From the NCBI GenBank assembly GCA_026315105.1, contig CM048744.1:354703168-354767167 (forward strand): a DNA stretch of 64,000 bases, read 5' to 3'. A program made the position numbers and the translations under genes. Source of the stretch: Locusta migratoria. Taxonomy: Eukaryota; Arthropoda; Insecta; Orthoptera; Acrididae. Shown in pieces: positions 32,745 to 45,640 of the stretch (position 1 is the stretch's first letter; every line of letters starts with the position of its first letter). Under the pieces are notes generated by a model that worked only from the letters and a program-made list of their open reading frames with translations, was not told the DNA's origin and ran no database searches.

Positions 32745-33640
32745 TTTTTTATTTTTATTTATTTTTTTTGTTGGCCAATACTTTTTCATTCTTTCAGATC
32801 GTGCCCTTCTCTCGTCATCCGAAATCACCCTTCCCAGTCTCTGTTTGCTAATTTTTATTGGTAGTGTGACGTGTTTGTCCTGAAGTATCTTGAGTGTGTC
32901 TGTCTTGTTTTTCAAATCTTCCATCGTTATCTGTAGTTTCATCATGTCTTCCTTGATTTCTGTGATCCATCTTATGTTGCTCTTGCTGTTCCATAACTGT
33001 TCAATTATCTTCCTGCTGATTCTATTTTCTGGTGTCCTCATCAAATGTCCTAGGAAAGAGATCCGTTTCTTTTTCATTGTACTTGTCACTGGTTCTACTT
33101 CTTTATAAACAGTTTCATTTGAAGCTATTCTCCAAATCCCGTCTTTTTGGTATTTCTTATTTATGCAAGTTCTGACTATCCTCCTTTCAATTTTGAGTAG
33201 CCTGTCTATTGCTACAGTGCTGGTTGTTTTAAATATAATTTCGCTAGCATATGTTATTTGTGGCTGTGTTACTGTTTTCTAGTGTTTCAGTTTTGTGGCT
33301 ATTGATAAGCATTTTTTATTATATGTGTTCTTGGTAACATGATGCATTTTAATAAGTTTATTTATTCTACTCTGCAACGATGGTTTCTCGTTCAAGTTAT
33401 GGGTTATTATTTCTCCCAAGTATTTAAACATTTCAACAACTTTTATGTTATGTACTCCAATTCTAATTTTGTTTGACAGTGGCGGTTCTGTTACCATTAT
33501 TTCAGTTTTTTCAAAGGATATTTTAAGGCCAATACACTGAGCTATTTCCTGTAATGATCGTATTTGTTGTTTGGTTTCTTGAATGTTGTTTGCAAGAATT
33601 AAAATTTCATTGGCGTTTAATATTTCTATGTTTAGAAGTT
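32745..33640 (-). pseudogene. LINE remnant, C-terminal region (RTE-like)
   Basis: The minus strand encodes MFKYLGEIITHNLNEK (about 33380-33430), then an RTPENRISRKIIEQLW segment (about 32990-33040) and a C terminus with KQRLGRVISDDERRARSER (about 32790-32850). The A-rich tail lies at 32745-32765 on the minus strand. It probably belongs to the same family as the remnant at 24830-27330. Frames are broken between the two blocks. Confidence 0.7.
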
Positions 33641-33798
33641 CAATTTTAGAGATAGGAACTACAAATATAATCGTAAATGAAGCTTTCGATTTACTTATTT
33701 AGTTAGGTGAGGTCTTTTTACGCATTGCCCCAAACGAATTGTACTCGCATTCTCGCGTGATAGCCTACACTGATGGCCTCATGCCTTCCTCCTTGCAT

Positions 33799-33945
33799 AT
33801 GTTCAAATGTTTGTAAGCCTTTGGAAAGAAAATACTGAGGTCATTAGTTTCCAGATTTACAAACTACTTAAACTAACCTAAAGACGACACACACCCACGA
33901 CCGAGGGAGGACGGCGGGAGTGGCCTCCCAGTGTGTGGTAGGTTC
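33799..33945 (-). mobile_element. Family B SINE, head-truncated
   Basis: The minus-strand tail and body are clear (CAAATGTTTGTAAGCC end at left, ACACACCCACGACCGAGGGAGG at right). The B box is damaged and the A box is absent. Confidence 0.72.
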
Positions 33946-34557
33946 GACTGGGTGCTTGGTAATATTTAAATGTCTCAAGACTACTTAAAAAAAGAGACTT
34001 CGGCAAATTATTGTTTAAAGAACTACACAAATTCTGAGAGCGCCTATGTAAACAGTGAAAATTATAATTTTCTAATTCACGATGTAGCTAGTGCAGCAAA
34101 CAGTAGAATTTTGTTTTGAAATAAAAACCATCTTGGTTGAAAAGTAGTTTATTAATGCCTAGTAATTTCGCGATAATTACAAAGTATTAATAATCTATTT
34201 TGCAACCAAGGCTGCTTTCCTTTCAAAATAAGTTTTTTTATGCAGGTCCATAATATCCGTAGAAGTTCTAATAACTCTGTATTAATTGTCCTATCTGAGA
34301 CAGCGACTTCATGTTCTCTGGGCTGCACCCAAACTGAAGAAGTAGGAACACATGCGGAGACTAAATAACTACTTAATTACTCACCAGTCCATCTTACGAG
34401 TTATGACTTCCACAGAAGCAAAATAACGTTCTCAATCTGTTTAGACAGCAGGGAACGTCAACTAAGCACATTTGGTACTGCTTTGACGATTTTCAAGAAT
34501 GCAACAGTAAGAGACTTTAAATGAGAACGGATAAGGCAATTCTTTAAAAGTGTTCAA
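33946..34557. other. Unassigned sequence
   Basis: No gene or recognised repeat. Confidence 0.5.
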
Positions 34558-34653
34558 GTAATGTGACCGCACCAAGTGTACAATAGAAACCGCCACGTCG
34601 TTACGCAGATGAAACGTCTGCTTCCATTGTGTACCTTAAGGCGGTCACATTAC
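34558..34653. repeat. Short foldback with TAATGTGACCGC ends
   Basis: TAATGTGACCGC (from 34559) and its inverted copy GCGGTCACATTA (to 34652) bound an imperfect hairpin with about 33-bp arms. It is likely a small MITE. The terminal TA pairs could be the target duplication. Confidence 0.7.
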
Positions 34654-34832
34654 CAAAACATGTAGCTTCAGTTTCAGGCCGCGAAACCTTACTCTCATCA
34701 AGCCAGTTCCCATAGCGTCACTTCTCTGCTAAGTACCACAGTAGGAAGACACTATTGCCAGTTTTCCTTTGTCATTATAAATAACGAAATGTATCTCAAG
34801 ACGTATCACATGACGTACAGCCCACAACTCAT

Positions 34833-35960
34833 GTTGTTATGGTCTTCAGTCCGGAGACTGGTTTGATGCAGCTCTCCACCCTACTCTATCCTGAGCAAGC
34901 CTTTTCATCTCCTCATAAGAACGGCAACCCACATCCACTTGAATCTGCTTAGTATACGCGTCTCTTGGTCTCCCTCTGCGACTTTTACCCCACACACTTC
35001 CCTCCAATGCTAAATTTACGATGTCTAAGAATGTGTCCTACCAAGCGATCCCTTCTTTTAGTCAGGGTATGCCAAAAATTCCTTTTTTCACCAATTCTGT
35101 TCAGTACCTCTTCATTAGTTATGCGATCTACCCACCTAATCTTCAGCATTCTTCTGTAACACCACATTTCAAAAGCCTCTATTCTCTTCCTGTCCGCACT
35201 GCTTATCGTCCATGTTTCACTCCCGGGTCCCTACGTTCCTCCTGAATCCAAACTGATATTCCCCGATGTCAGCTACTACCAGCTTTTCCATTCTCCTGTA
35301 GATAATTCGTGTTAAAATTTTGCAACCATGACTTATCAAACTGATGGTTCTGTAATTTTCACACCTGTCTGCGCCTGATTTCTTTGGAATGGGGATTATT
35401 ACATTTTTCTTAAAGTCTGAGGGTATTTCGCCTGTCTCATACATCCTACCCACCAGTTCAAACAGTTTTGTCATGGCTGGCTCTCCCAGAGACTTTAGTA
35501 GCTCTGAGGGTATGTCATCTACTCCTGGGACCTTGTTCCGACCTAGGTCTTTCAGGGCTCTGTCAAATTCATCTCTCAGTATAGTATCTCCTATTTCATC
35601 TTGATCTACTTCCTCTTCCCTTCCTACAACATCATCTCTAAGTTCATTTCCTTTATAGAGCTGCTCTATGTACTCTTTCCACCTTTCAGCTTTCCCTTCT
35701 TTGCTGAGAACTGGTTTCCCATCTGAGTTCTTGATATTCGTAGAGTTGCTTTTCTTGTCCCCAAATGTCTCTTTTATTTTCCTGTAGGCGGTATCTACTT
35801 TTCCCCTTCTTATACATTCCTCTACAGATTTGCAATTGGCTTCTAGCCTGCTTAGCCATTTTGCACTTCCTGTCAATCTCATTTCTTAGTTGTCTGTACT
35901 CCATTTTGCCTGTTTCATTTACTGCGTTTTTTATATTTTCGCCTTTCCTCAATTAACTCA
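34833..35960 (-). pseudogene. RTE LINE copy with internal deletion
   Basis: This copy is closely similar to the intact RTE. It contains the C terminus (34833-35222) joined directly at about 35222/35223 to the RT fingers and linker (35223-35960). The segment with motif A, motif B and FADD is missing, a loss of about 750 bp relative to 13190-13940 of the intact copy. The 3' CAA tail is shortened (near 34833). It is 5'-truncated near the ERRKYKNAVNE region. It cannot encode an active RT. Confidence 0.9.
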
Positions 35961-36565
35961 ACTCATAGTTAACAAAAAAGTTAGTATACTATATGCTTTC
36001 GGTAATTGCCTTACGTCTTTACCGCAAGGAATTCCGCCGTGACCAAGCAGCGATTACATTCTGTTGCAAGACCGCTGCAGAAATAGCATATACATTGATA
36101 GAACATTAAATAAACATAAAATATACAAGACAGAATATATTAACTACAGAAATTATACCAGATGCAGAACAAGTAAAAGTTATCAACTAACATCTACAAT
36201 TTTTCACATTTTGTTCATGCAGACTGCAAGATGGTTTATATGTGTTGTTTATATGTATTGTCACTGGACTGTGTATTTTTATCCAATTTTTTGTTTACGA
36301 AATGAATATGCAACACAATTTTCAATATTTTTCCCCGTGAAACCAAAGTCAAAAATGAAGTACCGATTTGCAAATTTTGATACTTTAACTCTAGTTGCAC
36401 AAAGAAAAATGTTTCCGCGATGAAGATCCGTAATTATTGTTCTATGTATCAAGAAACACGCGCAGATAAATTTTGCTCGTTTTCCTATATAAAGTAGATT
36501 CGGTTCCTGACATGTATGATGCTATAAGGTATATGACACAGCTCCATTCAGCAATTCGAAACAGT
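35961..36565. other. Unassigned AT-rich sequence
   Basis: A 119-codon open frame (36064-36423, plus) has no recognisable motif. It could be a decayed upstream part of the following LINE. Confidence 0.4.
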
Positions 36566-36569
36566 CCTC

Positions 36570-38940
36570 CAGAGTTGTGCGCTCGATTAATGACGTAACA
36601 ACTAGAAATTTCAAAAGATAGTCTACAGCAGTTAGACTGGAATGAGGTTTATAAGGAACACGATGTTTATCTAAATTATAACTTATTTCAAGATACATTT
36701 GTAAGGGTATTCGAAAACTGTTTCCCCAAGAAATTAATTAAATATAATTGTAAGAAACCAAGCAAAAACCCAGGGCTTACTACAGGAATAAATATATCTT
36801 GTAACCGAAAAAGGGATCTGCAAAAAAGCGTAATACCCAAATGTTTGTATAGTTTATGGGGCTTAACTACGGGGTCATCAGTCCCTAAACTTACAAACTA
36901 CTTATGAACTAGTTTATACTAAAGACAACATAAACATCCACGCCCGAGGGGTGATTCGAACCCCCGACCGCAGCGGCTGTGCAGACCGTGACTGGCACGC
37001 CGCAGACCGCTCGGCCACTGCGGCCGGCACGCAGTACCCCAGAAACAATAAATATTATAAAAACTACTGTGCTACTTTAAGAAAAGTTATTAAAAAATCA
37101 AGAAGCATGTGCATCATTTCTGAGATTAGTTTCTCTGATAATAAAATTAAAACAATTTGAGCAGGGGAAGAGGGTATTACCATTAAAACAAATGAAAACT
37201 TTAGTAACAAAAAGTTAGAAGTTGAAAACATTTTAATGATTACTTTTTAACTGTTGTATAGAAAATAGGATCTACATGATCATTAGAAGGAGCAAGGCAG
37301 TTGATGGAAGAGGCCATACCCACACAATTTGATACAATTGAAATTCCACCGACCTCTCCGTCAGAAATTAGGAAAATAATAAACTATCTCAAGAGTAAAA
37401 GGTCACATGGAATTGGTGCATTTCCAGCAGGGTATTAAAATCTTGTTCCCAAGAGATAAGTAGGATTCTCAGCCATATATGTAATAGCTCTTTAAATCAG
37501 GATATTTTCCCCTTTGCATAAAAAAGGGGATACGTCTGATGTCAACAACTACCGCCCCATCTCACTTCTGACAGCTTTATCCAAAACTTTTGAAAAAGAT
37601 ATGTATTCTTGAGTTGCTTCACATATTAGTAAAAATAATGTTTGCTTTGCAAAAACGTGTTTCAACAGAAAATGGCATACACCATCGCTGATGAAATATT
37701 AAATGCTTTGAATAACAAGTTGGTTTTCTTTGTGATCTCTCTAAGGCTTTTGAGTGTGTAAGCTTAAGTATTGTGGTATGAGTGGGACAGTGCACAAATG
37801 GTTTAAATCATACTTAACTGGAAGAGTGCGGAAAGTTGAAATAAACAGTTCACTTGATATAGAAGAAACAATTAATTCCTCTAACTGGGGAGTTATCAAA
37901 AATGGGGTCCCATAAGGTTCGGTCTTGGAGCATTTGCTGTTCTTAATATATATTAATCACTTGCCATTCTACATTCACGAGGATGCTAAGCTAGTTTTTT
38001 TTTATTTGCTGGTGATACAAGTATAGCTATCACGCCTGACAAACAGGAATTAGCTGATGAAATTGTAAATGATATCTTTCAGAAAATTATTAAGTGGTTC
38101 TCTACAAATGGACTCTCATTAAACTTTGATAAAACCCAGTATATACAATTTCATACAGTAAATGGCATGACACCATTAATAAAGTTAGACTTTGAACAGA
38201 AATTTGTAGCTAAGGTAGAATAATCAAAAAATTTTAGGTGATTGCATTGACGAGGTATTGAATTGGAAGAAACACATTGAAGATCTGCTGAAACGTTTTA
38301 GTTCAGCTACTTATGCTTTCAGGGTCATTGAAAAATTTGGTGATATACATCTAAGTAAATTAGTTTTTCTATGCCTATTTTCATTCACTGCTTTCATCTG
38401 GGATCATATTCTGGGGCAATTCAACATTGAGTAAAAAAGTATTCATAGCACAAAAGTATGTAATCAGAATAATTGTTGGAGCCCATCCAAGAGCATCCTG
38501 CAGACATTTATTTAGGGATCTAGGGATCTTCACTGTAGCTTCACAATATATTCACTCATGAAATTTGTTATTAACAATCCGACCCAATTCAAAAGTAATA
38601 GCTGTGTGCATAGCTCCAGGAGAGAGGATGATATTTACTATTCAAGATTAAATCTAACTTTGGCCCAGAAAGGGGTGTATTATGCTACCACAAAAGTCTT
38701 TGGTCACTTACCAAGTAGCATAAAAAGTCTGACAGACGGCCAACTAGTATTTAAAAAGAAATTAAAGGAATTTTTGAATGACAATTCCTTCTACACTGTA
38801 GATGAATTTTTAGATTAAACTTAAGATAAAATAAAAATTTTAAAAAAGTAATTAAAAATCCTTAAGATATTGATAGTCGTGTATAGACAACATGTACTAA
38901 ACTGACACGTTCCACATCATTACTAAATCTACTCTACTCT
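36570..38940 (+). pseudogene. Jockey/CR1-like LINE remnant, interrupted by a SINE
   Basis: Plus-strand order: a linker segment (FENCFPKKLIKYNCKKPSKN, about 36712-36770) and GLTTGINISCNRKRD; the SINE at 36841-37029; then YYKNYCATLRKVIKKS (about 37050-37100). Next come NNYRPISLLTALSKTFEK (about 37545-37600), GSVLEHLLFLIYINHLPF (motif B, about 37917-37975), YLLVIQV where FADDT is expected (about 38010, frameshifted), GLSLNFDKTQYIQF (about 38110-38150), and a 3' ORF end at 38818 with the F-Y-T-V-D-E-F-L-D terminus. The tail is CTACTCTACTCTA at about 38928-38940. It is inactive. Confidence 0.85.
36841..37029 (-). mobile_element. tRNA-derived SINE, family A, inside a LINE
   Basis: A minus-strand copy with the B box at about 36955-36965. 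The flanks CGTAATACCCA (36829-36839) and CGCAGTACCCC (37030-37040) match at most positions and probably represent a decayed TSD. It splits the linker region of the surrounding LINE. Confidence 0.87.
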
Positions 38941-38944
38941 AAGG

Positions 38945-40580
38945 AATAAAGTCTGTGAACTATTTTTAATTGAAACAGAATAAAGATAGTACAATTATTC
39001 AAAATAGGTTTTCCATAAGCAAAAAAATAAAAATAAGATGGAAAATGTGTCAGATGTCTAGACGATGTCTTCTCCAAACTACAAATATGCCTTGAAACTA
39101 GTTTCAGAAACAATCATTGTAGATTTCATGTCATACTATTTTAAATATCTTGAGCTTTTTGTACATGCCTGTATCGAATATGGGCAAGCTATCACCGCAA
39201 GTGTGTGTTCCGTCTAATATTTGCCGAACTTGCTCATTTAAACTGCCACTTGCTGCCTTATCAAGGTTACACAACCTTATTTATTTCAAACTGTTTTCCA
39301 AAATTATGTTATTTCGTTGTAAGACGAAAAAGGTAAAGCAGAGAAGTTTTGCCTACCACTTTCAATTCTATTCTTCCTTTACCAGTAATGATGTGCAATA
39401 GTGCTGTGGCACATTGTTTGTCAGTTGCTCAGAAAGTAAAGTTTTTCTGTTGTTAAAACGCTATTTGTAAGGGCATACGTTCGTAAATTTAACACGCTAC
39501 CGTGCAAAACAATATTTGTATTTGAGCTCGGTTTTTGCTCAGTATGTAAATAAGTGTGACTGATACGAAGTGAAGTGTTCTGGTCAAACGTAGGTGGGCC
39601 TCGTCGTTAACCTAGGTCTAAGCGTTCTAACGTGCACATTGTGTTGGGCTTGATTCGTAATATAGAGCAAAATAAAGCGAGTGATATGTGTCGCATTGCA
39701 ACAAGATTTAAATAGTCGCAAAAGTTCTTCACTTTTGTCTCCATAGTGGCTTTACCGTTATTAAAAGTACTAAAATACGTCTTAGCAACTACTAAACATA
39801 CGCGTTTCGTTTTTAACGAAAGAACCGTTTTGCGTATCACTGAAGACGCCCTTTATGGGATTCGGGCACAGCGTGTTTCGACTTTTGTGGTCATTGGCAG
39901 TGAAAGACTAAAAGGTTATTATGTTACAAATCTCCGAATGCGTTCATGTAGATTGTAGATTCACATTTGAACAATCGTCATCGTCAAATCTGACAATGTG
40001 ACAACAGCGTGGCACAGTAAAAGTGTCAATGCTGTTAAAGATCTGTGTTCGTATTACGCATGAAGGCGCTTAGTTGTTTGCATTTTCCTGTCCTTTAGCG
40101 CATACTTACTAGCGAATGTGACCGAAAGCTGCTTAGCTGCAATGAAAACAGGAGTTTTATGGGTAGAGCCCAAGAGCCATGATGTTTTTCCAGATTGTCA
40201 CGTTAAATTCATTAAGGCTATTAGCGACCTCTGTCATGAAAAAGCGTTTCGTTCTGTTCATTTAAAACACCAGGTAACATTTTATTCAGTGTGCGCTTAT
40301 ATCTGGAAGTGTTATCGGCTTGCGAATGTTCACGCATGCTCGTAAATGCTTCTGGCGTAAGCTTACAATGGCTTGCAGCATTACGCATTTTAATGGACGT
40401 TGAGTATGGAAATAAATTGCTCAAGGGTTTGCGTCAAGCAGTGTGCAGTGCTGCAAGCCAACGCGAAATGAAGTCAACAACATGACTGCCGGACGTAGTA
40501 ATTCCTGGAATGAGCGACAAGCAGTCGACAGTCCTGTACTCCGTCCATCGAAACAAGAGGCGTACTGTAAACACTATGAG
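38945..40580. other. Unassigned 1.6 kb
   Basis: Several open frames of 60-90 codons and no recognised motif. No repeat of the window's families. Confidence 0.45.
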
Positions 40581-40588
40581 GCGCGTGA

Positions 40589-40655
40589 CCAGGGGTGGAC
40601 AAAACGGGGCGCTCCGCTCAACGTCGCCGCATCCGCTCCAGGTGTAAAGAAGCTG
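40589..40655. other. Possible hAT-type transposon end
   Basis: The phrase CCAGGGGTGGACAAAACGGG followed by CpG-rich sequence resembles a hAT terminal repeat with its subterminal region. No partner end or 8-bp TSD was found. The I-type LINE tail begins right after it. Confidence 0.3.
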
Positions 40656-41281
40656 TGTGTTATTTATTTATTTTTATTTTTCATTTTTTATTATTTTAGG
40701 GCGCAAAACTTCTGAGGTCATAAACGTCCAAGTCAGAATATAGTTAAAACGCATGACGACAAAGGCAAAGCAAAATAAAAGCAGAAGGTTATTTGCAGTC
40801 AGTAAAAGAGGTAAAAAAAACAATCGCTTAGTAAATTTCTATTTACTGTAGAAACATGGCTGGATACCCCGACTGGGGAATGTTACATTTCCTTCACCAT
40901 ATTGCTACGGCGGATAAAAAGTAAAACGCGATATCCAGACCGCATGTCATCTGCTAAGATATCAGGCAACTCAGATGGGAAACACAGACTGTGGCGTAGA
41001 CTATTAAAAAATGTCCGTTCCACCAGAAGATGGCATGCAGTCAACTGTTAGAAACAGTGGCCACAAGTAGGAGCAGGGTCAACACTTGCAAGTGGCGGTG
41101 GCTGAAACGACAGTGTCCTATACGTAACCGGGCGAGAATTACCTCTTGCCGACGAAGAGGCCGAGAGGAGGTCGGCCAAACAGTTGGAAGAGGTTTAGTG
41201 TCTCTAAGTTTGTTGCCTTCAACGGAGGACCAATGGGAGCGCCAGAGCGATATCACTTTCCCAGAGACGCTGACGCGGAGA

Positions 41282-41870
41282 TCATCTGGAGGGACTGAAT
41301 AGGTGGCAAACCGAGGGAGGAGCAGAATCCGACTTCTCGTTCCCCGACACACCGAGGTGGCCAGGAATCCACAGGAACTCCACTTTGGTTCCATTGTCAA
41401 AGAGGCAGTGAAACCACGCCTGGATTCGTTGTACCAAGGGGTGTACCGCATACAGCACGCAAAGGCCCTGGAGAGCAGTCAGAGAATCTGAGCAGATAGC
41501 GCTATTAGAGAGGTCGTGTCGCCTGATGTACTGGATGGCCTGATAGAGGGCAAAGAGTTTCGCAGTGAAGATTGAGCACTGGTCAGGAAGACGATAATGG
41601 AAAGAATCGTCGCCGAGGACGAAAGCACACCCAACCATTAGTGTAAAAAAAGGAATTTTCCCCAAGCTTTGTGCCAAGGGCAAGATCCTGGCTGCGATAC
41701 ACTGAACCTGGGGTAATGTCTTTGGGGAAAGAATGGAGTACAAGGTTAAGAGAGACGTTAGGACAGAGCCACGGAGGCGAAGGACCCACGCCCATAGAAA
41801 ATGTGACAGGGAGTGTGTAGTCAATCCGCCGAAGCTGCAACCGAAAGCGAACTGCTGGAGGTAGTAGAGA
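41282..41870 (-). pseudogene. RNase H part of ORF2, I-type LINE
   Basis: Within an open frame (42166-41282) the last 190 residues read as a type I RNase H. They include CSIFTAKLFALYQAI, where the usual A-E-L/A-L helix has Lys instead of the catalytic Glu, then AICSDSLTALQGL with the conserved Asp, and LWIPGHLGVSGNEKSD with the conserved His-to-Asp end. The altered Glu suggests that this copy is inactive. RNase H would remove the RNA strand during cDNA synthesis. Confidence 0.88.
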
Positions 41871-42550
41871 AGACGGACTAGCTGCACACTGACGGTACAG
41901 GGAAGCATCGAAAAAGATGGATGACCCAGCATAGATGATAACCGGAACGCGTAGCGGCTAAGGAGGATTTCCCGGCGATAGGACAGTGGTAATTCGGTAG
42001 CTTCAGCATAGAGGCTCTCAACAGGACTGATATAAAAAGTCCCTGTGGCTAGACGAATTCCATGGTGAGGATCGTGTTTAGACGGCGTAAAATGGACGAG
42101 CGTGCAGATGAATAGACAACACACCTGTAGTCCAGTTTTGAGCGGATAAGAGATTGGTACAAGCAAAGAAGGTTGGTCCGGTCAGCTACCCAGGGTGTAC
42201 TACATAGTGGACGTAGTACAGTGAGAGATCGGGTACAACGAACTGCCAGGTAAGGAACGTGGGCCGGCTAGTAGAGTTTCCTTTCAAACTCCAGCCCCAG
42301 GAATCGAGTGGTATTAACGAACTAAATACACACTGTCTTGTCAGCGGAAAAACGAAAGCCATTATTGATGCTCCACGAAGAGAGACGGCGGAGACAGTGC
42401 TGAAGGAGCCGCTCAAGTAGACACGTTCGTTAAGAGCTGCAGTAAATCGCAAAGTCATCTACAAATAAAGAAGATGAAACGCCTGGCGCAAGACAGTCCA
42501 TGATAGGGTTTATTGCGATAGCAAAAAGAACTACGCTTAACACTGAGCCT

Positions 42551-43348
42551 TTAGATACCGTTCTCTTTACAGAAATTATTCCTCAGGACCGAGTCCACAC
42601 ATACTTTAAAAACGCGATCTTGTAAAAAGTGATGAATAAAAATGGGTAGGCGATCTCGGAATCTCCAAGCATGTAATTTCTGAAGGATCCCTGTTCTCGA
42701 ACAGGTATCGTATGTTTTCTCCAAATCGAAAAACACAGCTACTGTTTGCCGTTTCCGCAAAAAGTTGTTCATAACATGGGTTGAAGGGGCTACAAAGTGG
42801 TCCACGGCGGAGCGGTGCCCGCGAAAATCACATTGGGCATTAGTACGGAGATTCCGATATTCAAGCAACCATACCAACCGACCATTAATCATTCGTTCCA
42901 TCACTTTGCAAATGCTACAGGTGAGGGAAATTGGACGGTAGCTGGAGGGAAGATGCTTGTCTTTCCCAGGATTAGGTATGGGAATGACTATGGCTTCGCG
43001 CCAGCGAGTAGGAAACGTACCGTCCGTCCAGATGCGGTTATAGGTTTGAAGAAGAAAACGCAGACCCTCGGGAGACAGGTGTCTTAACATTTGTACATGG
43101 ATGTCATCCGAGTCCGGAGATGAGAGTCGAGATGGAGAGAGTGCGTGATGAAGCTCCCTCATAGAAAACTCGGCATTGTAGCGTTCACCATTCTGAGAGA
43201 AGAAAGATATCGCCCTCACTTCCACCGCCTGTTTACGAGGGAGGAAAGCGAAAGTGTAGTGTTTGTAACTGGAAATCTGAGCAAAATGGCGACTGAGAAT
43301 GTTAGAGTTGTCTACAGGGTCCACTATGACTTCATTCGCCACAGTCAT
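42551..43348 (-). pseudogene. Reverse transcriptase part of ORF2, I-type LINE
   Basis: A single open stretch of 265 codons: SSPDSDDIHVQMLRHL (fingers), WREAIVIPIPNPGKDK, YRPISLTCSICKVMERMI, and motif A VAVFFDLEKTYDTC (about 42715-42755; the Ala of K-A-Y-D is Thr here), ending with FKVCVDSVLRNNFCKENGI. After a frameshift the sequence near 42470-42550 still encodes motif B and the NPIMDCLAPGVSSSLFVDDF-like motif C region (positions about 42435-42510), with F-V-D-D in place of F-A-D-D. The domain is not contiguous and is inactive. Confidence 0.88.
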
Positions 43349-43509
43349 TCCGGGAATCTGTTAGATGAAGCTCCGGAGAGTCGTTGGTGGTTACCCCAGA
43401 CAACCGAAGAGGGAGTAGAACTTTTGGAAGAGCTAGTAAATGCAGTCCAACTAGTCTGTTTACACTCTTTAAAGACGCGGCGGCACTTAGTACGTAGCCT
43501 TTTGTACTA

Positions 43510-44445
43510 GATACAGTTCTACAATGTGGGATGGCGCTGAAAGACGAGGAGTGCGCGTCTCAGAGCTCTTAGTGCATCACGACACGCCTCTGTCCACCAG
43601 GGGCCGGGAGCACGTTTTGGCGTCACAGGGGTACGAGGGATAGAAGATTCTGCGTCGGTGAGGATTGTAGCAGTTAGGTAGTCGACCTGCTCATCTATAC
43701 TTGAAAATTGCTGTTCTTGGAAAGTCGCCAATGAGGAATAAAGCTGCCAGTCTGCTTTGGCAAACTGCCATTTTCGCGGACGCACTGATGGATGAGGTGT
43801 TAGCAGACTAATGACACGTGGGAAGTGGTCGCTCGAGTGTGTATCAGAGAGACTAGGCCACTCTAAGCTTCGTGCAAGCAGCGGGGTACAGACTGCAAGA
43901 TCCAGGTAGGATTAAGTATGTGTGCAGTATGAAAGATATGTTGGATCTCAGGTATTGAGACAAATGTCAGTGAGGTGGTTAAAGATATTCACCAAGAGGG
44001 TGCCTCTCTGACAGGGGTGTGGAGAGTCCCATAGAGGATGGTGGGTACTGAAGTTGTCAACCAGCAGAAATGGAGTGAGAAGCTGATAAATGAGGTGGAA
44101 AAGGTCTGCCCAGCAAAAGTGGATGACAAAGGTGTGTAGACGTTGCACAGAGGAAAGTTAAAACGAGGGGGGAGAAGCTAACAGCAACAGCCTGGAGCTG
44201 TGTAGCTAGGGGAATAGTGCGACTGTGGATATCGTTTCGTATGAGTAGCATGATGCACCCATGAGCCGGGATTCCCGCTGTCGGGGAAAGGTCAAAACGG
44301 ATACAGTTGAAGTGTGGGAAGTTAAAACGATCGTGTGGGCTTAATTTTATTTCCCGGAGGCAGAAAATCATTGTTGAATAGGTTCGCATAAGAAGTTCCG
44401 TCCTATTGGGACCAGATGCCGAGAATGTTCCATTTGAGGATCGAC
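43510..44445 (-). pseudogene. Endonuclease part of ORF2, I-type LINE
   Basis: The segment starts near LKWNILGIW (about 44405-44440, the usual ORF2 start region). It then has IFCLREIKLSPHD with the conserved Glu (about 44330-44370), LLVDNFSTHHPLWDS (about 44025-44070, decayed from a G-D-F-N-A-H-H pattern) and an S-D-H triad near 43829 (HSSDHFPRV). The linker PRKWQFAKADW follows at about 43755-43790. These are the APE-type endonuclease catalytic blocks. Frames change between blocks. Confidence 0.82.
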
Positions 44446-44598
44446 ATTACCGAGATGGGTCTAAAGAAGAGCAGTCATCCAAGTGACTGCTGACTGCCTC
44501 TGTGTGTGTACTCAAAGATGACACCGTCTATTGTCCAGAGGATCCTGTTCCATCAATTCCATTGGTATTCCAGGATCCTCCTTATGGTGACCTCCTGA

Positions 44599-45640
44599 CT
44601 AGCTGTTGGTGGAATACCCCTGTGGCACAGAAGGCGACTGGGGCTGGGTGTCGCTAGGTGACGCTGTTAAGGATGAACGACAAGAAGGTGAAGGTGAGGA
44701 TCCTTTCTTACTGGACTTTCTTGACCCCTGACGAGTAAAAGACGACTTTGAAAGCTTTTGGGTAGGAGTGAGCAGGAAGTCGTCAAAGGAGTATACCTTT
44801 TTCGATTTCCTGCTTTCTGTTTGCGAGGACTGTGTTGTCGGTGGTGCAAGAAGTGGTTTGTCAAGGCGGTGTACGCCCTTCGTGATTGAAGATGACGATG
44901 GTGTAAGTCTGGGTGTCGACATAACTCCAGCACTAAACTGGAGGTCGCAAGTCTGTGTTGCCATTTCCCTCGTTGGTCGAATTGCAGCAACTAGGTTTGC
45001 GACTGGAGTAGATTTTTCGAGCTACAGGTCTCGGAACTTTTTCCTTCACTTTAATCTCCTGTATAACCCGTTCATCGAGAAATATAGGTCTGTCTCGTGA
45101 GGAGGCTATATGATTACCCATACAGTTGACGCAGCGAGAGGATGGAGATGGACAGTCGCTCTCGTCAGCATCCGTGCCACATGTAGCGCAATTAGCAATG
45201 TTTCTTCAGGACTGTCGAGTATGGTTGAAACATTGGCATTGGTAGCAACGTGTGGGATTTGGGATATACGGTCACACAGTAATGACCTCATAGCCAGCCT
45301 TGATCTTTGGTGGAAGAACTACACTAACAAAAGTAAGAAATAAGGTACGAGAAAATAAGTTCTTATCGACCTTTTTCATGACTCTGTGCACAGCCGTGAC
45401 TCCCCGATGAGATAGATATCCTTGAATCTCTTCCTCGGTTAGCCCACCCAAGAAATTGCTGGAAACAACCCCAAGACAAGAGTTTAGTGTGCGGTGAGCC
45501 TCCATCTGTACAGGGTAGCTGTGTGACAGGGTAGGTTTAAGCAGACGTTGTTCTTGAAAGGCACTTTCTGTCTCCAGCAGAAGAGTGACATTTCGAAGAC
45601 GAGATCATGATTTTACCGGGCCTGCGATTGCATCGACTCC
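44599..45640 (-). pseudogene. ORF1 (gag-like RNA-binding protein) of the I-type LINE
   Basis: From the right: a region reading AIAGPVK...RNVTLLLETESAFQEQRLL (about 45520-45640), then HRTLNSCLGVVSSNFLGG and LTEEEIQGYLSHRGVTAVHR (45400-45500), KIKAGYEVITV, then, after a stop, the zinc-knuckle region. The knuckles include CYQCQCFNHTR (about 45220-45255) and CATCGTDADESDC...CVNCMGNH (about 45110-45185), the paired CCHC-type fingers of LINE ORF1 proteins that bind the element RNA. The C-terminal part (44599-44990) is Ser/Pro-rich. At least two frame breaks make it inactive. Confidence 0.85.

Noticed and set aside
41030..41302. Plus-strand gene in the 41-45 kb region
   Set aside because: All plus-strand frames there are antisense to the I-type LINE ORFs.
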